From NCBI GenBank assembly GCA_964544115.1, contig CAZJBP010000013.1:1-31403 (forward strand): a stretch of DNA of 31,403 nucleotides, given 5' to 3'. Each line of letters starts with the position of its first letter. The stretch's first letter is position 1. The position numbers and the translations under genes were made by a program. Positions 7,013 through 13,671 of this stretch are shown here, piece after piece. The DNA comes from CAZJBP01 sp964544115 (lineage in GTDB: Bacteria; Verrucomicrobiota; Kiritimatiellia; UBA8416; JADHWI01). A model generated the notes under the pieces. That model was not told the DNA's origin, did no database searches, and saw nothing but the letters and a program-made list of their open reading frames with translations.

Positions 7013-9195
7013 GCGCACACGACCCTCACATCCAAACTCGCCGGTGCAAGCCCCGCACCACTGACGGTCACCCGCGCCACGCCGGCCTCACGCCCGGCCT
7101 GCAGAAATGAGCGACCGATGCCCCTGCCCAGTTGAACCTCGTCACCCGGGGTGTAACTGCGCACGCGGGCCGGACCCGACACGGAGACCGCGAGCGATCC
7201 CGCCCAGTGTGCAGCGGTGCGCCCGGCGGCGTCAACAACCCGAATGCGCAGGCCCGCCACGTCGCCGGACCCCGCGCGCAGGACGCCCGGCTCCGCCTCG
7301 ATCCCGATCGATACGGGCGCAGACCACGACGGGCAGCATTCGGTAACGCTGCGCTCTCCGAGCCAGCCGGTCACGGCCAATTCTCCCGGTTCAAACGGGA
7401 CGCCCAGCACGATGGGGTTTCCGGCCGGCGGGGTCGCCGTTTCGCGCCCGTTGACCCGCACCTGCACTGCGCTGCAGTTGGTCAGCACGCAGACCGTCCG
7501 CAGGTCGCCGGCAGTCCCCGGCGCCCGCTCCTCCCAGTCGGCCCATACGCTTACAAACGGTTCGTGCGCGTGCCGGGCCTGCAGGTACGCCCACGCCGCC
7601 TTGGGCTGACGCCAGGCGTCCACGATCCCGCAGTGCCGGTACTGGCGTCCCTTGCGGATCGTGGCGTAGTCATTGAACGACCATAATGCATATCCTGCCA
7701 CCCACGGCTTCCCCGCCAGCCGCGCCAGGTCTGCGTCCAGGGTCCGGACCTGGCGAATCTGCGCATCGAGACTCTCGCGCCGTGTTGCCGGCTCGTTGGA
7801 GCACTCGGTCACAAGCACCATTCGCAGCCGCGACGCATCGCGGCCAGCCTCCATCGCGCCAAACTCGTAATTCAGCCCCCACACATCGGGCAGCCCGACG
7901 GTCCGGCGGCGCACGGCGCGGTGAAGGTGGTTTTCAGCGTACGTCACCGGCCGCTGCTCGGGGTCCAACTCGCGTGCCACCGCCGCAAGGCGCATATACG
8001 CCCGGCGCGAACGCGACTCGTTGCCCATGCCCCAGATGACGACCGACGGATGATGCCGGTCGCGCGCGATCATTCGCCCCCACTGCCGGACCGCCGCCTC
8101 CATCCAGCCCCACCGGGCGGTGACGCTCTTCCACGTTGCCAGCTCGGCATACACGAGCAGCCCCAGGCGGTCGCAGGCATCGAGAAACGCGGGGCTCTGG
8201 GGATAGTGCGAGAGGCGGACGAAGTTCAGGCCGGCCGCGCGCATCAGGCGGGCATCCTCTTCATGCAGCCACGTCGGCAGCGCGTTGCCGAAGCCGGGCA
8301 TGCTTTCGTGGCGGTTGCAGCCCCGCAGTTCCAGGCGCCGGCCGTTCAGGAAGAACCCCTCGTCGGGGCGGAACTCGGCAGTGCGGAATCCTACGCGCAG
8401 TCGGACCGCTTCGCGAACGACGCCCGCGCACACCAGTTCGCCCTCAAGCGTGTAGAGCGCCGGGTGGTCCACGTCCCACGCCTGCGCCTGCTCCACCCGC
8501 AACTGGCAGGCGGCCGGTTTGGAGTCGGCACCCGCAGCGACAACCGACTCGGCCGCCAGCTCGCCCGATGGGGACCGCAGTCGCCAGCGCAGTTCGAGCG
8601 ACGCGGGGGCGGGCGACGCCACGGCCGCCGCGACGGACAGTTCCCAAGCGCCGCCGGCCAGCGGACGCGAGCGCACGCGAAGGCTCTCGGGAATCAGGCA
8701 CGGGGACGGGCGGCGCACCAGTCGCAGGCCGCCGGCCAGGCCGCCGTACAGCAGGAAGTCGGGATCTTCGATGCCGGGCAGCACGTTGCGGGAATGACGG
8801 TTGGTCAGACGCAGCCCGAGGACGGCCGGCTCTCCGGGCCTCAGGTGCTCCGTCACATCCACGTTCAGCCCCAGGTATTCACCATCCTGCCGCGCCACGC
8901 GCCGGCCGTTGATCCACACCTCGGCCCGTCCATAGAACCCATCCGACTCCAGCCACCAGCGCGCCTCCGGAGTCACCGGCGTATGGGGCACGGCGACCGT
9001 GCGGCAGTACGAGCCCGGGCCGCGGTAGTACGCGACGGCATCCTGAAACGTATCGCGCTCGTTCCAGCAGTGCGGCAGGTCGACGGTCTCGTCGTCGTCA
9101 GCCGGCGCCCCGCGCAGCCACGCCCGAGAGGCGTGCCGCCGCACAAACCGCCAGTCGCGATCCACAGCCATGACCATGCGTTCCGAAAACTCCAC
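7009..9195 (-). CDS. Glycoside hydrolase family 2 (beta-galactosidase/glucuronidase type)
   Basis: A 728-aa retaining beta-glycosidase. The N-terminal sugar-binding jelly roll (about 10-165, with LPHCWNERDTF and AEVWINGRRVARQDGEYLG) is followed by an immunoglobulin-like domain. A TIM barrel (about 280-600) begins with FFLNGRRLELRGCNRHESMPGFG and contains NFVRLSHYPQSPAFLDACDRLGLLVYAE. The acid/base is Glu393 in VIWGMGNES and the likely nucleophile Glu464 in VLVTECSNEP. The tail (about 600-728) is beta-rich. No signal peptide is visible, so it is probably cytoplasmic. The GTG at 9195 has GAGAGGGG upstream; the ATGs at 9177 and 9171 are alternatives. It is coupled by ATGA to the GT4 gene and divergent from the Asp-box protein. 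Specificity (galactoside, glucuronide, mannoside) is open. Confidence 0.9.
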   Translation of the reverse strand: MEFSERMVMAVDRDWRFVRRHASRAWLRGAPADDDETVDLPHCWNERDTFQDAVAYYRGPGSYCRTVAVPHTPVTPEARWWLESDGFYGRAEVWINGRRVARQDGEYLGLNVDVTEHLRPGEPAVLGLRLTNRHSRNVLPGIEDPDFLLYGGLAGGLRLVRRPSPCLIPESLRVRSRPLAGGAWELSVAAAVASPAPASLELRWRLRSPSGELAAESVVAAGADSKPAACQLRVEQAQAWDVDHPALYTLEGELVCAGVVREAVRLRVGFRTAEFRPDEGFFLNGRRLELRGCNRHESMPGFGNALPTWLHEEDARLMRAAGLNFVRLSHYPQSPAFLDACDRLGLLVYAELATWKSVTARWGWMEAAVRQWGRMIARDRHHPSVVIWGMGNESRSRRAYMRLAAVARELDPEQRPVTYAENHLHRAVRRRTVGLPDVWGLNYEFGAMEAGRDASRLRMVLVTECSNEPATRRESLDAQIRQVRTLDADLARLAGKPWVAGYALWSFNDYATIRKGRQYRHCGIVDAWRQPKAAWAYLQARHAHEPFVSVWADWEERAPGTAGDLRTVCVLTNCSAVQVRVNGRETATPPAGNPIVLGVPFEPGELAVTGWLGERSVTECCPSWSAPVSIGIEAEPGVLRAGSGDVAGLRIRVVDAAGRTAAHWAGSLAVSVSGPARVRSYTPGDEVQLGRGIGRSFLQAGREAGVARVTVSGAGLAPASLDVRVVCA

Positions 9196-9277
9196 CCGAT
9201 CCGCCCCTCTCTTCGGAAGAGGCTAATAGTCCACCCCCAGCCGGAAATCAAGCCGAGCGCCCGCTCTCAGCCCGCCT

Positions 9278-9323
9278 ATACCTTACAAATCATGCTCCGA
9301 TCGGCGATGCCTGTGTAAGGTAT
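9278..9323. promoter_or_regulatory. Concentric palindrome, candidate operator upstream of the GH2 gene
   Basis: ATACCTTACA at 9278-9287 and its exact reverse complement TGTAAGGTAT at 9314-9323 flank an 8-bp palindrome CCGATCGG at 9297-9304. All three share the same centre, 9300.5. It lies 83 bp from the GH2 GTG start, in the divergent gap between the GH2 and Asp-box genes. The symmetry and place fit a binding site for a dimeric or tetrameric regulator. The bases between the palindromes do not pair, which argues against a simple RNA hairpin. No regulator gene is adjacent. Confidence 0.5.
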
Positions 9324-9375
9324 CCGGCTGCCGCTTCACAACGGGCACATCTGCGTTTCAGTGCACGCCGTACAG

Positions 9376-9484
9376 GGGGCAGGCGCTCCAAGGGGCAGGC
9401 GCTCGGAGAGCGCCGCCCTACGCATACGCACCTGTCCAGCGAGATGGCCAGTGCAACAGAGTAGGCCGCGCCTCTCCGAGGCGC
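9376..9484. repeat. Twin-hairpin REP/BIME-like repeat
   Basis: Two perfect hairpins lie in mirror orientation. GGCGCTC-GGA-GAGCGCC occupies 9398-9414 and GCGCCTC-TCC-GAGGCGC 9468-9484; each has a 7-bp stem and 3-nt loop. The flanking bases CGCCCTAC (ending 9421) and GTAGGCCG (from 9461) complete an imperfect inverted repeat of about 22 nt with a 39-nt spacer. In front, the 13-mer GGGGCAGGCGCTC occurs twice, at 9376-9388 and 9392-9404, with a 16-nt period. This is the architecture of a bacterial interspersed palindromic element. The rest of the 9196-9635 gap shows no credible gene. Confidence 0.6.
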
Positions 9485-9635
9485 AGGCCCGCGCGGGGAC
9501 GCGACAGGCAATGAAACACAGACGCGCCTCACAACTTACACCCGCTTTCGTTCTTGCTCCGCGTGCCCGGGTCGGCTTTGCTGTCGGGGCGGGCGGCACC
9601 CACGGCGGGACGGGCCCGGAGAAGGAACACGCACC

Positions 9636-10949
9636 ATGGCGCGCGACGGCGGCGATCCGGCAACCTGGAAGATGACGCCCCTGGCTCCGCAGGCGGCTGC
9701 GGTCTACAGTTCGAGCGATCCGGAGGATGTCTATGCCGAGAACGCATCCCTCGCGGCCATGCCCGGCGGCAACCTCGTCGCCGCGTTCGATCAGTCCGGG
9801 CCCGGCGTCAAGCACCTCACCGGCCCCAAGGCGCGCGACCCGCAGACCAGCCACTGGCTGCAGGGCAAGGTGCTCGTCTCCCGCGACCGCGGCGAGACGT
9901 GGGCCGTGCGCAAGGAGTTCGGCTTCTGCCGGCCCTGCCTGTTTCGCGACGGCCAGACCGTGTACCTGTTCGGTCATCGCGGCGGGCTGCAGGCCATGAA
10001 GTCGTCCGACGGCGGCACGACCTGGAGCAATCCGTCGTCCCTCGCCGCGCCCGGAACCGATACGACCGTGTACTTGCATTCGCCCGCCCGCCCGCTGGCC
10101 GCCGGGGATTACGTCTTCATGGCTCTCCTGCGGCAGACCGACCCCGGCTACCGGGGCGACCCCGTCAGCGTGCTGGCGCTGGAACTGTGGCGCGCGCGGC
10201 AGGGCGCCGACCTGACGGACCGCCGCAACTGGACACGGCTGGGCGAAACGCCCGCCTTCCGCGACCTGATCCCCGACGAGGCGTTCAACGGCGTTGGGGC
10301 GCCGTTCTATAACGTGTCGGACCCGCAGCGCGACACCGACCTCGGCGGCCGCCGCATGGCCAGCCGGCCGGGCTGGCGCGAGCCGGTGGTTCTGCGCGTG
10401 GAGGACCCGGGGCACCCGTGGCACGACCCCAAGGGCCGCACGCTGCTGATCGTCTCCACGCTGCGCGCGCAGCGCAGCAACATCGCCGTGGCAATTACCG
10501 CCCGTCTCGGAGAGGATGACAGCGTGGCGTTCGACATCCCCGTGGTTCCGTCGGGTCGGCGGCTCGCCCTGCTGCCCGTGCCCGGCGGCAACCAGTCGTT
10601 CGACCTCTTCCGGGACGAGGTGTCGGGCCTGTACTGGCTGGCGTCGAACCTCAGCGCTGACAGCCTGCGTCGGGTACGCGATCTGCCTCGCGAACGGGTC
10701 GGGCTGCCGGACGAAGAATGCCACCGGCTCCAGCTGTCGTTCTCGCGCAACCTTGTGGACTGGTGCCTGGCAGGGGTAATCGCCGCCGGCGCGACCCCGG
10801 CCATGACGCGCATCCAGCCTACGATGGCGGTGCGCGGCGCCGACCTGTGCGTCCTGTATCGCGGTGCGACGGAGGGCCGGCGACAGCCGCTGCACACAGA
10901 CGAGTTGCGCCTGGCGGTGATCCCCGGCTTCCGCGAGCTGGCGTACTAG
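9636..10949 (+). CDS. Asp-box (BNR) sialidase-like beta-propeller protein
   Basis: A 437-aa protein with two clear Asp-box motifs, SRDRGETW (residues 82-89) and SSDGGTTW (123-130), the signature of sialidase-like six-bladed propellers and related glycosidases. Residues MPGGNLVAAF near 42-51 and later blades such as RVEDPGHPWHDPKGRTLLIV also fit. I see no convincing FRIP motif, so enzyme activity cannot be assigned: it may be a sialidase-like hydrolase or a non-catalytic propeller. No signal peptide is visible. The ATG at 9636 follows GAAGGA (9621-9626). It faces the GH2/GT4 pair across a shared regulatory region, so a joint role in glycan breakdown is plausible but inferred. Confidence 0.8.
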   Translation: MARDGGDPATWKMTPLAPQAAAVYSSSDPEDVYAENASLAAMPGGNLVAAFDQSGPGVKHLTGPKARDPQTSHWLQGKVLVSRDRGETWAVRKEFGFCRPCLFRDGQTVYLFGHRGGLQAMKSSDGGTTWSNPSSLAAPGTDTTVYLHSPARPLAAGDYVFMALLRQTDPGYRGDPVSVLALELWRARQGADLTDRRNWTRLGETPAFRDLIPDEAFNGVGAPFYNVSDPQRDTDLGGRRMASRPGWREPVVLRVEDPGHPWHDPKGRTLLIVSTLRAQRSNIAVAITARLGEDDSVAFDIPVVPSGRRLALLPVPGGNQSFDLFRDEVSGLYWLASNLSADSLRRVRDLPRERVGLPDEECHRLQLSFSRNLVDWCLAGVIAAGATPAMTRIQPTMAVRGADLCVLYRGATEGRRQPLHTDELRLAVIPGFRELAY

Positions 10950-10962
10950 GCCGGGAGAGGAA

Positions 10963-10990
10963 TCAGGGCTCAGGGTTCGGGGTTCAGGGG
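10963..10990 (+). repeat. Heptanucleotide tandem repeat, four TCAGGGT-like units
   Basis: Four contiguous 7-mers: TCAGGGC (10963), TCAGGGT (10970), TCGGGGT (10977), TCAGGGG (10984). They fill most of the gap between the Asp-box gene and the L,D-transpeptidase gene. The last unit ends in AGGGG, 3 nt before the ATG at 10994, and together with the next A acts as the Shine-Dalgarno sequence. Confidence 0.75.
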
Positions 10991-10993
10991 ACA

Positions 10994-11521
10994 ATGAAGA
11001 GACGACAACTGAGCGCCGCTGCGGTGGCCGCCGGAACCGTTATGGTCGGGATCTTTGTCTGGGCGCACAAGCCCATCAGCCCCCTGCCCGAGGCCGCGAC
11101 GGCCGACTTCGTACTCGTGGAGAAGGAGAGCCGAAGGCTGACACTCTTCCAAGGAACCAACGTCGTGAGGCAATACCGGGTGTCACTAGGCAGGCACCCA
11201 AGGGGTGACAAAGAGCGTGAAGGCGACAAGAAGACCCCAGAGGGCGTCTTCTCCATCGACAGCCGGAAACTCGACAGTTCATTTCATCTCGCTTTGCACA
11301 TCTCCTATCCGGATGAGAACCACGCAGCCCGGGCGAGAGAAAAGGGCGTTTCGCCAGGCAAAGACATTATGATTCACGGGATCCGCAACGGTCTGTCATG
11401 GATGGGGAAGATGCACCGATGGGTCGACTGGACAGCAGGCTGCATCGCCCTCACGGATTGGGAAATTGAAGAAGTCGCCAGGGCGGTCCCGGATGGCACC
11501 CCCATAGAGATCAGGCCATAG
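10994..11521 (+). CDS. L,D-transpeptidase (YkuD/YafK type), membrane-anchored
   Basis: A 175-aa exported enzyme with an N-terminal hydrophobic segment (residues 7-23) as signal anchor. The YkuD domain covers about 38-174: FVLVEKESRRLTLFQ, then GDKEREGDKKTPEGVFSID, IMIHGI with His128 and WTAGCIALTDWEIEE with catalytic Cys150. Known members of this family form or cleave 3-3 or protein-peptidoglycan links in the periplasm; the TAGCIAL form is typical of the YafK-like subgroup, some of which act as amidases on linked lipoproteins. The frame stays open upstream to 10718, but that part lies antisense-like over the Asp-box gene, and the ATG at 10994 has a purine-rich AGGGGA directly upstream. A Crp/Fnr regulator follows 12 nt downstream, probably in one transcript. 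Confidence 0.9.
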   Translation: MKRRQLSAAAVAAGTVMVGIFVWAHKPISPLPEAATADFVLVEKESRRLTLFQGTNVVRQYRVSLGRHPRGDKEREGDKKTPEGVFSIDSRKLDSSFHLALHISYPDENHAARAREKGVSPGKDIMIHGIRNGLSWMGKMHRWVDWTAGCIALTDWEIEEVARAVPDGTPIEIRP

Positions 11522-11533
11522 AAGGAACGCCCT

Positions 11534-12214
11534 ATGCCACGACCCGAACGCACTTTGACGACGACCGCCTGGGTACAGCTCTCGCAGTCCTCCTTCTTCA
11601 AGGGGCTGCCGGACGCCGACTGCCAGGCCCTGGCCCGCGCCTGCCGGGCGCGGCGGTTCTGCAAGCGCGAATCGATCTTCATGGAAGGCGCGGCCGGCAC
11701 GGCCATGTACCTGCTGACGGCAGGCAACGTGCAGCTTTTCAAGACCAGTCCCGACGGGCGCGAGACGGTCATCCGCACGCTCAAGCCCGGAGAGGTGTTC
11801 GCCGAAATCGTCCTGCAGGGAGAGGGCCGCTATCCCGTCTCGGCCATCGCCCTGACCGCATCGGAGGTCCTGGAAATCCAGCGCGCGGAGATTCAGCGCC
11901 TTCTCGCCGACCGCAAGTTCCGCGACGACTTCATCGGCTTCCTCATGGCCAAGCTGCGCTACCTGGCCGAGCGTGTGAACGACCTTACATCGTGCGACGT
12001 GGAGGAGCGGTTCTTCCGCTTCATCCGCGAACAATACGGCGAGAAGACCGACGTCCGCGTGACGCTCTCCAAGCGCGATATCGCCTCCGCCATCGGGGCA
12101 ACGCCGGAAACGCTGAGCCGCCTCATTAACCGCCTTTCCGCCGCGAAGCGCCTCAGTTGGAAGGGCCGGGCCCTGCGCCTGCCGGCAGACACGTGGCAGA
12201 GGGCGGAAGACTGA
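11534..12214 (+). CDS. Crp/Fnr-family transcription regulator
   Basis: A 226-aa DNA-binding regulator. The cyclic-nucleotide-binding-like beta barrel covers about 18-125 (FFKGLPDADCQALAR, then IFMEGAAGTAMYLLTAGNVQLFK and LKPGEVFAEI). A dimer helix follows at 126-150, then a Crp-type winged helix-turn-helix at about 175-212, with the recognition helix in DIASAIGATPETLSRLINRL. The cysteines are scattered (C30, C37, C43, C154) and do not form the N-terminal cluster of an Fe-S Fnr. The phosphate cassette of cAMP receptors (RSA) is absent, so cAMP sensing is doubtful. The ATG at 11534 has AAGGAA at 11522-11527. Its 3' end overlaps the convergent hydrolase gene by 62 nt. Targets may include the neighbouring transpeptidase gene, but no site was identified. 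Confidence 0.9.
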   Translation: MPRPERTLTTTAWVQLSQSSFFKGLPDADCQALARACRARRFCKRESIFMEGAAGTAMYLLTAGNVQLFKTSPDGRETVIRTLKPGEVFAEIVLQGEGRYPVSAIALTASEVLEIQRAEIQRLLADRKFRDDFIGFLMAKLRYLAERVNDLTSCDVEERFFRFIREQYGEKTDVRVTLSKRDIASAIGATPETLSRLINRLSAAKRLSWKGRALRLPADTWQRAED

Positions 12215-13193
12215 CGATCCCGCGTTCCGCAAGGAACTGCGACACCACCTCACGCCAGGCCTCCGGATGCGAGGCCGCATAGGACTCGTGCGCGGCATTC
12301 TCGAAGACGTGGAAGGTCTTCGGGCCCGGCACCGCATCAAACACGCGCCGGGCGTCGGCCAGCCGGGCGCGGGGGTCGCTCTGCCCGTGCAGGAACAGCA
12401 CCGGCTGCGTGACGGCGCGGGCGTAGTCGACCGGCCGGAACTCGAACGCGTTGAACCCCATCTGCGCGCCGCCCCAGAACACCAGCAACTCCGCGGACGG
12501 GAACGACGGTGTGTGCATGAGGCGAAAGCGATTGCGCGCGGTGTTGAGCAGCGAATCAAAGACCGCCTCGATAATCAGCGCGTCCGCCTGCGCCCCGCAT
12601 TCGGCCACCGCCCGCAAGATCGCGGCCGCGCCCATGGACTGCCCGTAGAGGATGAGCGCCGCGTGCTCCGGCAGCGACGCCCGCGCGTAGGCCACCGCCG
12701 CCGCAACGTCCTCAGCCTCGACAAAGCCGGCCGTCGTGTAGGCTTCGGACGACGCGCCCGACCCCCGGAAATCGATCAGCAGCAAGGCCAGGCCCAGCCC
12801 GTGCAGCGCGGCCGCCTCGGGCAGGACGGCCGACTTGTCCGCCGAATAACCGTGACACACGATGGCCAGCGGCGCGTTCGACGCCGCCGGACAGTACCAT
12901 GCTCCGAGCCGCATCACGCCGGCTTCGTGGATCGTGCGCGTCTCGAAGGTCAGCCCGCAGTCCGCCGGGGTGGCCGGACCGTGCGGGCGCGGCAGGCGCA
13001 CCCCGCGGAATAGAGTCAGCAGCCGCGCGCTGCGCGATAACCGCTCCGGGGGCGCCGTGCGCGATCCGCCTTCGACAAACCGCATCATGGCGCGGGCATG
13101 GTTGAAGGCCAGCACGTTCAGGGCACAGAACCCCGACACGAGGAGCAGCAGCGTTGCCGCCAGGGCAGCGCGGAGTCTGCGAGGTCTCGACAT
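12153..13193 (-). CDS. Membrane-anchored alpha/beta hydrolase
   Basis: A 346-aa serine hydrolase with an N-terminal membrane segment (about residues 8-32, following SRPRRLR), so it is probably exported and tethered. Visible alpha/beta-hydrolase elements: oxyanion CHGYSADK (about 113-120), LLIDFRGSGAS (138-148), nucleophile elbow GQSMG with Ser186, Asp273 in HGQSDPRARL and His302 in NAAHESY. This resembles the BEM46/ABHD-type subgroup (esterase or lipase-like); the substrate is unknown. I chose the ATG at 13193 because it starts just before the basic residues of the signal; upstream codons to 13262 run into the foldback repeat. The last 20 codons lie antisense to the end of the Crp/Fnr gene. 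Confidence 0.88.
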   Translation of the reverse strand: MSRPRRLRAALAATLLLLVSGFCALNVLAFNHARAMMRFVEGGSRTAPPERLSRSARLLTLFRGVRLPRPHGPATPADCGLTFETRTIHEAGVMRLGAWYCPAASNAPLAIVCHGYSADKSAVLPEAAALHGLGLALLLIDFRGSGASSEAYTTAGFVEAEDVAAAVAYARASLPEHAALILYGQSMGAAAILRAVAECGAQADALIIEAVFDSLLNTARNRFRLMHTPSFPSAELLVFWGGAQMGFNAFEFRPVDYARAVTQPVLFLHGQSDPRARLADARRVFDAVPGPKTFHVFENAAHESYAASHPEAWREVVSQFLAERGIVSLPPSATCLPAGAGPGPSN

Positions 13194-13246
13194 GACACAC
13201 AACCTATGGAAAGCGTCTCCGCCCGTCAACCGCGGTCGGCGAAAGA

Positions 13247-13582
13247 GCCAGGGCGAACGCATCTAAACCTTCCTTCTTTTTCAGTACGATTCCATCTCGG
13301 TGTCGGCGTCGGAATTGGCGAAACCCCGTAGGGCCGTTACCCGAGAATGAGCGGCACGCCAACCTCGATGCCGATTCCGATTCGAATGGCGCCTACTTAG
13401 GGGTCCTTGCCGTCTTAATCGTACTCCTAATCTTGCTCTTAATCCGCTCGTGCATAATGGATTACGATTAAGATCAAGATTAGGACTCGGATGGGAAATA
13501 GCGCTTAACCAAGCGCCATTCGCTGCCAATGCCGACTCCGCCCCCGAAACGACAGAAGAAGATTAGATGCGTCTGCCCTGGC
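13247..13582. repeat. 336-bp nested inverted-repeat (foldback, MITE-like) element
   Basis: The ends are 20-nt terminal inverted repeats matching at 18 of 20: GCCAGGGCGAACGCATCTAA at 13247-13266 against the reverse complement of 13563-13582. Inside, further pairs are nested in the same order: GTCGGAATTGGC at 13308-13319 with 13525-13536 (11 of 12), GAATGGCGC at 13384-13392 with 13513-13521 (9 of 9) and a 20-nt arm at 13425-13444 with 13466-13485 (19 of 20, 21-nt loop). A small hairpin GCGCTT-AACC-AAGCGC lies at 13501-13516. GCGAAAG occurs at both borders (13239-13245 and 13581-13587). There is no open reading frame of note. It fills the divergent gap between the hydrolase and the PaaK-like gene. 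Confidence 0.75.
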
Positions 13583-13671
13583 GAAAGGGCGCATCCCAGC
13601 CCGGCGGCAGGCCGATGGGGGTGGACTCACGGCGGCGCGTGGGGTAAGAGGGGGACAGGAGAAAGTTGCCC

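Noticed and set aside
7921..9318. 465-codon plus-strand frame opposite the GH2 gene
   Set aside because: Shadow frame; composition dominated by His, Arg and Gln, and it reads across the operator palindrome.
10963..10990. Telomere-like sequence marking a linear replicon end
   Set aside because: Only four imperfect heptamers in the middle of a gene-dense region; it fits a small tandem repeat.
9336..10994. 552-codon minus-strand frame opposite the Asp-box gene
   Set aside because: It runs through the intergenic repeats and has no recognisable motif, while the plus strand carries clear Asp boxes and a ribosome binding site.
13384..13546. CRISPR array or integron attC site in the hexamer region
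   Set aside because: The units are 6-12 nt and degenerate, with no constant repeats and variable spacers of 25-40 nt; no cas or integrase gene is present, and the arms do not show attC core R boxes.
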